A stretch of 64,000 nt of DNA from Marinobacterium aestuarii (GTDB lineage Bacteria > Pseudomonadota > Gammaproteobacteria > Pseudomonadales > Balneatricaceae): assembly GCF_001651805.1 (NCBI RefSeq), contig NZ_CP015839.1, forward strand, positions 3,472,001-3,536,000, written 5' to 3'. The translations under genes were made by a program, and so were the position numbers. Positions within the stretch are counted from its first letter, which is position 1; every line of letters begins with the position of its first letter. The notes under the pieces are model-generated. The model was not told the DNA's origin, searched no databases, and saw nothing but the letters and a program-made list of their open reading frames with translations. This document shows positions 35,151 through 43,556 of the stretch, one piece after another.

Positions 35151-35719
35151 GATGACTCCCCCCATACCTGTTTGAGTTTCTCGAATCCCAGGCGCAGCCG
35201 ACTCTTGACGCTGCCCAGCGGTATCCCTATGGCCTGGGCAATTTCCGAATGGCTGCGCCCCTCGTAGTAAGACAGATACAACACCTGGGCCTGGGCCTCC
35301 GGCAGGGTGCGAATGGATTCGGCCATGCGCGTTGCCAGCACCGCATGCTCGCCGGCATGCTGCTCATCCGGGTCGGGCTCGTCCACATCCAGCTCATAAA
35401 ACTGAATCTTCTCGCGGCGCAGGCGATCAATGCACAGGTTGCGCGCAAGCCTGAAAATCCAGGTACTGGCATTCGCCTTGGCCGGATCGAACATGTGGGC
35501 CTTGCGCCACACCGACAGCAGGGCTTCCTGCGCCAGCTCCTCGGCATTCGCAGGCGTCATGCCCAAACGGATGATGTAGGCTTTTACCCGCGGAGCAAAG
35601 TGCTCGAACAGCCGGCCATACTCGGCCTTGTCCCGCGACTGGCCGAGCGCCGCCAGGCAGGCACTCCACTCCTCTTTCACAGGGGGAGCCTGTTTGAATA
35701 AAGAGATGACTGCAGCCAC
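35147..35719 (-). CDS. ECF sigma factor of the RpoE-ChrR (ECF11) type
   Basis: 190 residues. Region 2: FEHFAPRVKAYIIRLGMTPANAEELAQEALLSVWRKAHMFDPAKANASTWIFRLARNLCIDRLRR (~39-104). Region 4: RTLPEAQAQVLYLSYYEGRSHSEIAQAIGIPLGSVKSRLRLGFEKL (~139-184). Partnered with the co-translated ChrR-like gene, it is the R. sphaeroides RpoE type that controls the singlet-oxygen response. It probably drives its own operon: a TGATCC-N16-CGTA site lies upstream on the minus strand. Two more similar sites precede the adjacent gene sets. Confidence 0.95.
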   Translation of the reverse strand: MAAVISLFKQAPPVKEEWSACLAALGQSRDKAEYGRLFEHFAPRVKAYIIRLGMTPANAEELAQEALLSVWRKAHMFDPAKANASTWIFRLARNLCIDRLRREKIQFYELDVDEPDPDEQHAGEHAVLATRMAESIRTLPEAQAQVLYLSYYEGRSHSEIAQAIGIPLGSVKSRLRLGFEKLKQVWGESS

Positions 35720-35758
35720 ATCGCCTCCGGACGTTTTTGATTGTTCATTGTCCTGCTA

Positions 35759-35784
35759 TACGTAGATGCGGTGTGGATGGATCA
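35759..35784 (-). promoter_or_regulatory. ECF-type promoter of sigma-chrR-ybgA-phrB
   Basis: Minus strand reads TGATCC (plus 35779-35784), 16 bases, CGTA (plus 35759-35762), about 40 bases upstream of the sigma gene. TGATCC is the known -35 element for RpoE-ChrR sigma factors. Confidence 0.65.
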
Positions 35785-35817
35785 GTGCAAAAAAGGACAG
35801 ATAAAACCAACCGCCGC

Positions 35818-35844
35818 TGATCTGAATGTCTGGCCATCTTCGTA
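35818..35844 (+). promoter_or_regulatory. ECF-type promoter of the FAD oxidoreductase-DUF1365-cfa-MFS operon
   Basis: TGATCT (35818-35823), 17 bases, CGTA (35841-35844), 31 bases before the oxidoreductase ATG. It resembles the sigma operon's own promoter and is divergent from it. Confidence 0.55.
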
Positions 35845-35875
35845 CAGGGAGCTCAAAGATGCAAAGGAACAGGCC

Positions 35876-37231
35876 ATGAACATTCAGGCGATACGCCCAC
35901 TCAGGATCGCAGTCATAGGCTCGGGCATTTCGGGGCTGTCCAGCGCCTGGCTGCTCAGCCAGCAACACCAGGTCACGCTGTTCGAAAAGGATGACCGCCT
36001 GGGCGGTCACTCCAATACAATCGATGTGACCCAGGGTAGCAGCAGTGTTGCCGTGGATACCGGCTTTATCGTCTACAACCCGGTCAACTACCCCAACCTG
36101 GTGCGTTTTTTCGACACCCTGGGTGTTCAAAGCCGCGAAACCGAAATGTCCTTCGGAGTCTCGCTGGATGAAGGCCGGCTCGAATACAGCGGCACCGGTC
36201 TGCCTGGGTTGCTGGCGCAAAAACGCAACCTGGCGCGCCCCCGTTTCTGGTCCATGCTGCTGGACCTGTCACGCTTTTACCGCGAAGCGCCCCACTACTG
36301 CGACGACCCGGACACCGCCAGCCTGACCCTGGGCGAACTGCTGCAACGCGAGCGCTATGGCACTGCCTTTATCCAGGATCACTTGCTGCCCATGGGTGCC
36401 GCTATCTGGTCAACGCCGGTGGACCTGATGCTGCAATACCCGGCACTGGCCTTCCTGCGCTTTTGTCAGAACCATGGCCTGGTTCAGCTCAACGACCGCC
36501 CCCAGTGGCGCACCGTCAAGGGCGGCAGCCGCAGCTATGTAAGCAAGATCGAAGCCGGCCTGCGCCGACGCGGCGAGGTGCGCCTCAACAGCCATATCCG
36601 CCGTATTGTGCGCAGTGAAGGTAAAATCGTACTGGAATTCCTGCACGGTGAACGGGAAACCTTCGACCATGTCGTCCTGGCCTGCCATGCCAATCAGGCA
36701 CTGCAACTACTGCACGCCCCCAGCACCCTGGAGCAGAAACTGCTGGGTGCATTCAGCTATCAGCGCAACCGCGCCGTGCTGCATTCAGACTCCAGCCTGA
36801 TGCCCCGCAGCAAGGCCGCCTGGGCCAGCTGGAATTACCTGGCGGCACAGCAGCACAGCGGCCAGCGGGAAGTCTCCGTAAGCTACTGGATGAACCGGCT
36901 GCAGCATCTGCCGGATACCTTGCCGCTGTACGTGACGCTGAATCCGCTGCGCGAACCCGAGCCCGGCACCGTGCACCGCAGCTTCCTGTACGATCATCCC
37001 ACCTTCTCGCTGGCCGCCCTGGACGCACAAAAACAGCTGTGGGATCTGCAGGGCCAGCAAAACACCTGGTTTTGCGGCGCCTACTTTGGTTACGGCTTCC
37101 ATGAAGACGGCCTGCAGGCCGGTCTTGCCGTGGCGGAAGAGCTGGGCGGGCGTCCGCGCCCCTGGACACTGGATACGCCCAATCACCGTATCCACGTGAA
37201 CCGAAAAGCCCGTCAGGGCATGCCTGCATGA
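35876..37231 (+). CDS. FAD-dependent amine-oxidase-like oxidoreductase
   Basis: 451 residues from ATG 35876 (AAGGA upstream). Dinucleotide-binding motif RIAVIGSGISGLSSAWLLSQ (~9-28), then FEKDDRLGGHSNTIDV, and the C-terminal FAD contact CGAYFGYGFHEDGLQAGLAVAEELG (~409-433). This protein family is always found beside DUF1365 and a cyclopropane synthase-like methyltransferase in RpoE-ChrR regulons; its substrate is not settled but probably an unsaturated fatty acyl chain. First gene of a four-gene operon, ATGA overlap with the next. Confidence 0.9.
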   Translation: MNIQAIRPLRIAVIGSGISGLSSAWLLSQQHQVTLFEKDDRLGGHSNTIDVTQGSSSVAVDTGFIVYNPVNYPNLVRFFDTLGVQSRETEMSFGVSLDEGRLEYSGTGLPGLLAQKRNLARPRFWSMLLDLSRFYREAPHYCDDPDTASLTLGELLQRERYGTAFIQDHLLPMGAAIWSTPVDLMLQYPALAFLRFCQNHGLVQLNDRPQWRTVKGGSRSYVSKIEAGLRRRGEVRLNSHIRRIVRSEGKIVLEFLHGERETFDHVVLACHANQALQLLHAPSTLEQKLLGAFSYQRNRAVLHSDSSLMPRSKAAWASWNYLAAQQHSGQREVSVSYWMNRLQHLPDTLPLYVTLNPLREPEPGTVHRSFLYDHPTFSLAALDAQKQLWDLQGQQNTWFCGAYFGYGFHEDGLQAGLAVAEELGGRPRPWTLDTPNHRIHVNRKARQGMPA

Positions 37232-38070
37232 GCCTGTCGGCACTCTATTTCGGCCATGTCTTGCATCACCGCCTGCTGCCGCGTGTGCACCGGTTTCGCT
37301 ATGGCGTGATGGCGCTGCTGCTGGATCTGGACCAGCTTGACGTACTGCACCTGCGTTTGCGCCTGTTCTCCCACAACCGTTTTAACCTCTACGCCTTTTA
37401 CGACCGCGATCACGGCGACGGCACAGCCACGGGCCTGAAAACGCAGATACAGCAGCTGCTCGCACACCAGGACATTCATCTGGGCGGCGGTAAAATCCTG
37501 CTGCTGTGCTACCCCCGCATTCTGGGCTTCGTGTTCAACCCGCTGAGTGTCTATTACTGCTACGACGCCCAGGCCAAGCTCAAGGCCATTCTGTACGAGG
37601 TCAGCAATACCTTTGGCGAACGCCACAGCTATCTGCTGCCAGTCAGCAACAGCGCCCAGCTTATGCACGAGGTCGACAAGTGCTTCTATGTATCGCCGTT
37701 CATGCCGCAGGACTGTCGCTACCGCTTCAGGATGCAGCCGCCCGACACGCGCATCGGTGTACATATCGAACAACGTCATGCCGATGCACTGACGTTTCGC
37801 GCCAGCTTCAGCGGTGCACGCCGTCCCCTGAGCGACCGCACCCTGCTGCAGGCCTGCCTGCGCTATCCGCTGATGACGCTGAAAGTTGTAGCAGGCATCC
37901 ACTGGGAAGCCCTACGCCTGTGGTGCAAGGGCCTGCGCATTCAGCCCAAACCGGCGCCCCCCACCCATAGCCTGACGCGGGCCTGGGTGCCGGACAGCGC
38001 CGCGGCACAGACCACAGCCTTAAGCTTAAAAAAGCGTAATGAGGGAGAAAACGCCCATGAAACCCACTGA
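37228..38070 (+). CDS. DUF1365 family protein
   Basis: 280 residues. Family motifs: LYFGHVLHHRLLPRVHRFRYGVMALLLDLD (~6-35), LLCYPRILGFVFNPLSVYYCYDAQAKLKAILYEVSNTFGERHSYLLP (~91-137) and FYVSPFMPQDCRYRFRM (~152-168). Contains several His and Tyr in these motifs, but no known catalytic site. Cytosolic or membrane-associated. Coupled to the oxidoreductase by ATGA and overlapping cfa by 14 bases, so the three proteins likely act on the same lipid substrate. Confidence 0.93.
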   Translation: MSLSALYFGHVLHHRLLPRVHRFRYGVMALLLDLDQLDVLHLRLRLFSHNRFNLYAFYDRDHGDGTATGLKTQIQQLLAHQDIHLGGGKILLLCYPRILGFVFNPLSVYYCYDAQAKLKAILYEVSNTFGERHSYLLPVSNSAQLMHEVDKCFYVSPFMPQDCRYRFRMQPPDTRIGVHIEQRHADALTFRASFSGARRPLSDRTLLQACLRYPLMTLKVVAGIHWEALRLWCKGLRIQPKPAPPTHSLTRAWVPDSAAAQTTALSLKKRNEGENAHETH

Positions 38071-39325
38071 GTTTCGCCTTGCGACTGAACTGCCCCACCT
38101 GGCCGATTCCGTCAAGACCGGCTGGTTCAATCGGCTGTGCGTGCGCATTCTGGCACGCTGGCTGGCACGCATGGAGTTCGGCCATCTGGATCTGGTGCTG
38201 CCCGATGGTCAGTGGATTCGCGTTGGCAACCAGGACAACCCCCAGGTGCGGGCCGAGGTTCGCCTGCACAGCCTGCGCCCGCTGCGCCGACTGCTGCGCG
38301 GTGGCCAGATAGGCTGGGCCCAAGGCTACATGGCAGGCGAGTGGGACAGCCCGGACATCAGTGCCCTGATACTCTGGGCACTGGGCAACGAGGCCAACTT
38401 TGGCCGACTTGACCAGGGTTTTGCCCTGAGCGCCGGGCTGCACCGCCTGTCACACCTGACAAGGCGTAACAGCCGTCGTGGCAGCCGGCGCAACATCGCC
38501 TACCACTATGATCTGGGCAACGACTTCTATCGGCTCTGGCTCGACCCCGGCATGACCTATTCCTCGGCCCTCTTTGCCGACCCGCAGCAGAGCCTGGAGC
38601 AGGCGCAGCAAAACAAGTACCGGCGCATCTGTGATCTGCTCCAGCTTGAGCCCGGCCAGCAGGTGCTGGAAATTGGCTGCGGCTGGGGCGGCTTTGCCGA
38701 AACCGCCGCCAGGGACTATGGCAGCCAGGTCAGTGGAATTACCCTGTCCCAGGAGCAACTGGCCTGGTCCCGGGAACGCATCGCCAAACAAGGGCTGGAG
38801 TCACAGTGCAGCTTCTCCCTGACCGATTATCGCGACCTCGATACCCGGGTCGATCGCATCGCATCCATAGAGATGTTCGAAGCCGTGGGTGAGGAAAACT
38901 GGCCCGAGTATTTCACCCAGATAAAGCGCAGCCTCAAACCCGGCGGCCTGGCACTGCTGCAAATCATCAGTATTGAGGATGATCGCTTTGATGGCTACAG
39001 ACGCAGTGCCGACTTTATTCAGCGCTACATTTTCCCCGGCGGCATGCTGCCAAGCCGTGCCCGCCTGCAGCAGGAGATCAGCCACGCCGGGCTCGAGCTG
39101 GTACAGCAGGAGCAGTTCGGTGAGGACTACGCCCTGACGCTGACGCTCTGGCGCGACGCCTTTTTGCAGCAGTGGCCACAGATTGAGGCGCAGGGATTCG
39201 ATGAGCGTTTCAAACGCATGTGGCTCTATTATCTGGGTTACTGCGAAGGCGGCTTTCGCCACGGCGCCATTGATGTCGGCCTCTACCTGATTCGCGCAGA
39301 ACAGGACGCTACTGCGGCCGCATGA
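38057..39325 (+). CDS. cfa: Cyclopropane-fatty-acyl-phospholipid synthase family methyltransferase
   Basis: 422 residues from ATG 38057 (GGGAG upstream), against 382 for E. coli Cfa. Seen: NIAYHYDLGNDFYRLWLDPGMTYSSALF (~152-179), SAM motif VLEIGCGWGGFAETAA (~205-220), IEMFEAVGEENWPEYF (~273-288) and FIQRYIFPGGMLPS (~322-335). Adds a SAM-derived methylene to unsaturated acyl chains in membrane phospholipids. In Rhodobacter the homologous gene is RpoE-ChrR controlled, consistent with the ECF promoter here. Its stop overlaps the MFS start by four bases. Confidence 0.93.
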   Translation: MKPTEFRLATELPHLADSVKTGWFNRLCVRILARWLARMEFGHLDLVLPDGQWIRVGNQDNPQVRAEVRLHSLRPLRRLLRGGQIGWAQGYMAGEWDSPDISALILWALGNEANFGRLDQGFALSAGLHRLSHLTRRNSRRGSRRNIAYHYDLGNDFYRLWLDPGMTYSSALFADPQQSLEQAQQNKYRRICDLLQLEPGQQVLEIGCGWGGFAETAARDYGSQVSGITLSQEQLAWSRERIAKQGLESQCSFSLTDYRDLDTRVDRIASIEMFEAVGEENWPEYFTQIKRSLKPGGLALLQIISIEDDRFDGYRRSADFIQRYIFPGGMLPSRARLQQEISHAGLELVQQEQFGEDYALTLTLWRDAFLQQWPQIEAQGFDERFKRMWLYYLGYCEGGFRHGAIDVGLYLIRAEQDATAAA

Positions 39326-40695
39326 ACGCCCGCCCGCCACTGACACAGGCGACCCTCTGGCGCTACAGCGCCCTGGGGCTGCCGCAGGCCCTGCCCACGG
39401 TCGCGGTCTATGTACTGCTGCCAACCTGGTACGCCGAAGAGGTCGGCCTGAGCCTGGTTCAGATCGGGGTTATCCTGCTGCTGACACGGCTGTTCGATGT
39501 GATCACAGACCCGCTGGTCGGCATCTTCATGGACCGCCACCCCCGGGTGCGCCTGACCTCACTGACACTCACCGGCGGGTTGATCTGCGCCCCTGCGCTG
39601 CTGCTCCTGGTCAACCCCTTTGTGCACCAGCCCGCCGCCAGTCTGCTGTTCTCTCTGGTGCTGCTCTACGCCGGCTGGACGCTGATACAGATCCCCTATC
39701 TGGCCTGGCTGCCGCGGCTGCACCCCGACAGCCGGGAGCGCAACCGCGCCACCGCCTATCGTGAGGCTCTGGCCCTGTGCGGGCTGGTACTCTCAGCCGC
39801 CCTGCCCGTACTGCTGGGACTCGCAGGCCTTGGCCTGCAGCAATCCCTCAATGCCCTGGTGATACTCGCCATAGCGGCCGGGTTCGTCGCCCTGCAGGCG
39901 CTGCGTGGCCTGGCCCAGCCCCGGGTGCCAACCCAGGCTTTGCCTAAAGTACCGCTGAAAGCCTCACACAAAGCGAGGGCGGACAGCCTTTGTGCACGAC
40001 AGCCATCACTGTTTCGCGACAATCGGCTGGCGCTGCGCCTGCTGCTGAGCTGGTTCATAAACGGCCTGGCCAATGGCTTTCCCGCCATTCTGTTTCCGCT
40101 CTTCGTCACCGCCTATCTGGACGCAAACAACCAGGCCCGGGCGCTCTATATACTGCTGTACTTTGCCGCCGCCATTCTGTCGCTGCCGCTGTGGCAGTAT
40201 CTGACCCTAAAGGTCTCGCGGGCACGGCTCTGGTGTCTGGCCATGCTGGCCGCCATCCTCGCATTTGGGTGTGCCCCGCTGCTGTCTGCCGACACCGCGC
40301 TCTGGTTTATTCCTATTTGCCTGATTACCGGCACGGCACTGGGGGCCGATCTGACACTGCCCCATGTGATGCAGGCAGAAGTCTCGGACTGGGATCGCTA
40401 TCGCTTTGGTGCCGAACGCAATGCCAGCCTGTTTGCCTGCTGGAACATGGCAACCAAGCTGGCGCTGGGACTCTCGGCGGGTTGCGCCTTCGTCTTGCTG
40501 GGCGCGGGCGGTTTCGACGCGGCTGCAAGCGGCGCCCAGCCGCTGTGGCTGCTGGCGCTGCTCTATGCCCTTGTACCCTGCACCTGCAAGGCCATTGCCA
40601 TAGCCCTGCTATGGAATTTTCCGCTGAGTCAGCGACGCCATCAGGCCATACAAAGGCGCCTCGCCCGGCGCCAGGAGGGAGTTGAAGCTGCCTGA
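39322..40695 (+). CDS. MFS/GPH-type transporter of the photo-oxidative operon
   Basis: 457 residues with about 12 hydrophobic segments. The loop RLFDVITDPLVGIFMDRHPRVRLTS (~54-78) is the motif of glycoside-pentoside-hexuronide/sodium-type symporters, and a second copy-like segment lies near residue 270. C-terminus is basic (RRHQAIQRRLARRQEG). Substrate unknown; its place as the last gene of the cfa operon suggests export or uptake of a lipid or head group, inferred only. Convergent with the SnoaL-like gene after a 66-base gap. Confidence 0.88.
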   Translation: MNARPPLTQATLWRYSALGLPQALPTVAVYVLLPTWYAEEVGLSLVQIGVILLLTRLFDVITDPLVGIFMDRHPRVRLTSLTLTGGLICAPALLLLVNPFVHQPAASLLFSLVLLYAGWTLIQIPYLAWLPRLHPDSRERNRATAYREALALCGLVLSAALPVLLGLAGLGLQQSLNALVILAIAAGFVALQALRGLAQPRVPTQALPKVPLKASHKARADSLCARQPSLFRDNRLALRLLLSWFINGLANGFPAILFPLFVTAYLDANNQARALYILLYFAAAILSLPLWQYLTLKVSRARLWCLAMLAAILAFGCAPLLSADTALWFIPICLITGTALGADLTLPHVMQAEVSDWDRYRFGAERNASLFACWNMATKLALGLSAGCAFVLLGAGGFDAAASGAQPLWLLALLYALVPCTCKAIAIALLWNFPLSQRRHQAIQRRLARRQEGVEAA

Positions 40696-40761
40696 GGGTG
40701 TTATATGCAAGACATTATCGCCATGATCCGCACCTGCGTTAACGTCTGCCCGGCTTAAATG

Positions 40762-41214
40762 TCAGGCGCCCCTACCGCTGGCAGAGATGCGTTTTTTAAT
40801 CAGCCGCAACAGGCGGCCAAGCAATGGCAGGCGTTCATACAAGGCGCCTGCATCCCAGTAATCGACATGGCTGGCAATACGCCCATCCGTGTCGAACACC
40901 AGGCGCGAGACCCCTTCCACCTGCCAGAGGCCCAGGCCCGGCAAACCGGCACTGAAGGTCCAGAGGATATAGCCGCTGTTATCGTCCACCGACCAGTGCT
41001 GCACGCTAAAGCGCGGCTGCGTGGCACGGCTGAACATGTCTTCAAGCACCTGCCTTACCCCCGCCACACCCCGCACATCATTAAAGGGATCCTGAAAACG
41101 CACTGATTCGCTGAGCAAGGGCTCTAGCTGCGCGATAGTGTCAGGGCTCAGCTGTTCGAACAGTGCCACGTATCGGGCGCAGGTCTGGGCAGGTGTCATA
41201 GACGCGTAATCCAT
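40762..41214 (-). CDS. SnoaL/NTF2-like protein
   Basis: 150 residues, cystatin-like alpha+beta barrel expected. Seen: TCARYVALFEQLSPDTIAQLEPLLSESVRFQDPFNDVRGVAGVRQVLEDMF (~11-61), characteristic of the NTF2-like family in RpoE-ChrR clusters, and VSRLVFDTDGRIASHVDYWDAGALYERLPLLGRLLRLIKKR at the end. No catalytic residue can be assigned. Last gene of a DUF6134-SDR-SnoaL operon, its start overlapping the SDR stop by 19 bases. Confidence 0.85.
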   Translation of the reverse strand: MDYASMTPAQTCARYVALFEQLSPDTIAQLEPLLSESVRFQDPFNDVRGVAGVRQVLEDMFSRATQPRFSVQHWSVDDNSGYILWTFSAGLPGLGLWQVEGVSRLVFDTDGRIASHVDYWDAGALYERLPLLGRLLRLIKKRISASGRGA

Positions 41215-41963
41215 CGGACAAGTGGAAAGTAAACAGAGTATGGCAACAGGCGCAACAGCTTGAGGCCGAACACAAAGCGCCAGGGAAAGGCGATCTCAAA
41301 ATGCCGCTTCTCCAGGCCCTGGATAATGCGCCCGGCAGCATCCTCCGCTTCCAGCAGAAATGGCATCGGGAAGCTATTTTGATCGGTCAGGGGGGTGCGC
41401 ACGAAACCCGGATTTATCAGACTCAGCGCTATGCCCGTGCCCTTGAGGTCCAGTTGCAGCGCTTCAGCGAAATTGATCAGCGCCGCCTTGCTGGCACCAT
41501 AGGCACTGGCCGTCGGCAGGCCCCGATACCCCGCTACCGAGGCGGTAATCGCCAGCTGACCCGATCCGTGCCTGCGCATGCGCTCAAGCAGGGGTACGGC
41601 GATATTCACCACCCCCATGTAGTTCAGCCGCATAAGGGACTCAAACGCCGCCACCTCGAATGCCTCCAGCGCCAGGGCACGGTGGCTGCCGGCATTCAGT
41701 ACCGCCAAAGTAACAGGGCCGCGCTCGGCTTCGATCTGCGCCAGAGTTGCGGCACAGGCGGCCGTGTCGGTGACATCCAGCGGATAGGGCCAGAGCTCGC
41801 CCGCAAGCCCCTGAGCCTGGTGCACCAGATTCTCGAGTGCTGCGACACCGCGGGCGCTGATGGCAACGGTGCAGCCCCTGCGAGCCAGCGCCAGCGCCAG
41901 GGCAGCGCCTATGCCGGTGGAGGCGCCTGTTATCCAGACAACGGACCAGTCAGTTTTTGACAT
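41196..41963 (-). CDS. Short-chain dehydrogenase/reductase
   Basis: 255 residues. Cofactor motif VVWITGASTGIGAALALALARRG (~8-30), NAG at ~90-92, catalytic Ser in ITASVAGYRG, YGASK (Tyr-x-x-x-Lys, ~154-158) and the PGFVRTPLTD loop. Classical SDR with NADP preference likely from the arginines near the first strand. Substrate unknown. Middle gene of the ECF-regulated operon; overlaps both neighbours (34 bases upstream, 19 downstream). Confidence 0.92.
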   Translation of the reverse strand: MSKTDWSVVWITGASTGIGAALALALARRGCTVAISARGVAALENLVHQAQGLAGELWPYPLDVTDTAACAATLAQIEAERGPVTLAVLNAGSHRALALEAFEVAAFESLMRLNYMGVVNIAVPLLERMRRHGSGQLAITASVAGYRGLPTASAYGASKAALINFAEALQLDLKGTGIALSLINPGFVRTPLTDQNSFPMPFLLEAEDAAGRIIQGLEKRHFEIAFPWRFVFGLKLLRLLPYSVYFPLVRWITRL

Positions 41964-42694
41964 ACAGCATTCCTGCTCCAGAGAGGTTCAGTGGTGGCGG
42001 TCGACACCGCCGCAAGGTCGCGGGGGTACAGACGGATAACAGAGCCATCCCGTGCTGAAAATTCCAGCCCGCGCCACAGGCCCTCAGTGTCATACCAGAC
42101 CCTTGTGTCGGCCAGGTCGCCACCCAGCAGATAACGATCAGCCTCGACCTCGCCGCCCGCCAGCGGGATGCTGTCACGGCCCTCAAGGGTCACATCAAGC
42201 GCACTGGTACCGCCGGTGAGGGTATTGAGCAGCTGTGACTCATGCAGCACCGCGACATTCCAGTGATTGCTCGGCAGCAGGTTGCGGGTCAGACGCAGCA
42301 GCCCCTGGGGGCCATCGACTTCAAGCCGGCCCGCCCTTGTATCGCCATCAATGCGCGACTGTTCGGCACCATCCTCAATCTGCACCCGCAGCGCATCAAG
42401 CCTGTCGGCCTGCCACCATTCGATGGCGCTGTAGCGATAGCGGTAGTCAAACCAGAGCGCAATGGGCAGCTGCAAATCCATCATGATATCCACCCGCAGG
42501 CGCTCCGACTCCCGGGAGAAGGCCACACAGTGCGTGCCTATGACAGCACCGTTACGCTTTACCTCAAATGCCAGCGACGCCGGCACCCCCGCTGTCTGGG
42601 TCATTGTCGCCTGCGCCTGGGCCGCTGCACCCAGCAGCATTAGCGCCAGTAACCAACCCGCTTTGTCCAACCACCGTACTGCACGCCCGTTCAT
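41930..42694 (-). CDS. DUF6134-type periplasmic protein
   Basis: 254 residues from ATG 42694, which has GGAACAGG upstream. Signal peptide (~10-29, ending AAAQAQA). The mature part is a beta-rich sequence: LAFEVKRNGAVIGTHCVAFSRESERLRVDIMMDLQLPIALWFDYRYRYSAIEWWQADRL (~41-98), then DALDVTLEGRD and GGEVEADRYLLGGDLADTRVWYDTEGLWRGLEFSARDGSVIRLYPRDL. This resembles DUF6134 proteins. It may be a periplasmic lipid-handling protein by its lipocalin-like length and context. First gene of the operon, 32 bases from an ECF-type promoter. Confidence 0.7.
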   Translation of the reverse strand: MNGRAVRWLDKAGWLLALMLLGAAAQAQATMTQTAGVPASLAFEVKRNGAVIGTHCVAFSRESERLRVDIMMDLQLPIALWFDYRYRYSAIEWWQADRLDALRVQIEDGAEQSRIDGDTRAGRLEVDGPQGLLRLTRNLLPSNHWNVAVLHESQLLNTLTGGTSALDVTLEGRDSIPLAGGEVEADRYLLGGDLADTRVWYDTEGLWRGLEFSARDGSVIRLYPRDLAAVSTATTEPLWSRNAVCQKLTGPLSG

Positions 42695-42725
42695 AACCTG
42701 TTCCAACTGTAAGTCCGGTTGTGCA

Positions 42726-42752
42726 TACGCAAAACAGGCGCCATCGGATTCA
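42726..42752 (-). promoter_or_regulatory. ECF-type promoter of the DUF6134-SDR-SnoaL operon
   Basis: Minus strand reads TGAATCC (plus 42746-42752), 16 bases, CGTATG with its CGTA at plus 42726-42729, starting 32 bases upstream of the ATG at 42694. Spacing and elements match the other two sites of the cluster. Confidence 0.6.
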
Positions 42753-42921
42753 TGCCCACCATTGTGCCGCGGCCTTATAAATAAGCGCCCTTGACGTTGC
42801 ACTGCAGCACAGGCTTCAATACGGTTGCTTAGACAGCGGCGTGACACAAGCACCGCCCCCATAGACACATCGGGACCGCAGCCCCGCCCTTGCCGTCCCG
42901 GGCAACGGAAAGACAGCAACC

Positions 42922-43536
42922 ATGAAACAGTTTTTGCGTAATACAGCCCTGTGCTGCAGCCTGATCGCCGGCCTCAGCGTGCTGCCGGTACAGGCAGGCC
43001 CCCTGGTACAGATGCAAACCAGCGCCGGTAATCTGGAAATCGAACTCTTTCAAGACCAGGCCCCAAAAACCGTGGCCAACTTTCTGCAATATGTCGAGGA
43101 AGGCTTCTACAACGGCTCCATCTTTCACCGCGTGATTCCAGGCTTCATGATCCAGGGCGGCGGTTTTACCGAAGACATGCAGAAAAAACAGACCCGCGCC
43201 CCCATCGAAAATGAGTCGAATAACGGTCTCAGCAATCTTGCCGGCACCCTCGCCATGGCCCGTACCAATGACCCGCACAGTGCCACCGCACAGTTTTTCA
43301 TCAACAGCGTCGATAACCCAAGACTTGATGCCCGGGGTAGCCAGCACGGCTATGCGGTCTTTGGCCGGATCGTCAAGGGAATGGATGTGGTGAGCGATAT
43401 CAGTGACACCCCCACCACTGTGCGCGCGTCACACCGCGATGTGCCCACGACACCGATCGTTATTCTGGGCATAAAACCCCTGCCCACAGAAACAGAAACA
43501 GAAACGCCCCGGCAACAGGATACCGGGGCGCAATAG
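42922..43536 (+). CDS. Periplasmic cyclophilin-type peptidyl-prolyl isomerase
   Basis: 204 residues. Signal peptide (~7-27, ending VQA), then a cyclophilin domain: GNLEIELFQDQAPKTVANFLQYVEEGFYNGSIFHRVIPGFMIQGGGFTEDM (~37-87), NNGLSNLAGTLAMART (~100-115), ATAQFFINSVDN (~122-133) and YAVFGRIVKGMDVVSDIS. The catalytic FHRVIPGFMIQGG is intact. The last 20 residues are Thr/Glu-rich and end over a GC hairpin. PpiA-type folding helper. Divergent from the DUF6134 operon. Confidence 0.95.
   Translation: MKQFLRNTALCCSLIAGLSVLPVQAGPLVQMQTSAGNLEIELFQDQAPKTVANFLQYVEEGFYNGSIFHRVIPGFMIQGGGFTEDMQKKQTRAPIENESNNGLSNLAGTLAMARTNDPHSATAQFFINSVDNPRLDARGSQHGYAVFGRIVKGMDVVSDISDTPTTVRASHRDVPTTPIVILGIKPLPTETETETPRQQDTGAQ
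43505..43530 (+). terminator. Hairpin inside the 3' end of the cyclophilin gene
   Basis: CGCCCCGG (43505-43512) and CCGGGGCG (43523-43530) form a perfect 8-bp stem with a 10-base loop just before the stop codon, facing the convergent copper ATPase gene. No U-run follows. Confidence 0.4.
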
Positions 43537-43556
43537 GCTGAGCTTAAGCGAGACAG

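Noticed and set aside
40705-40758. 17-codon open frame with a reasonable ribosome site between the MFS and SnoaL-like genes.
   Set aside because: Too short to judge; no family similarity and no coding signal beyond the start.
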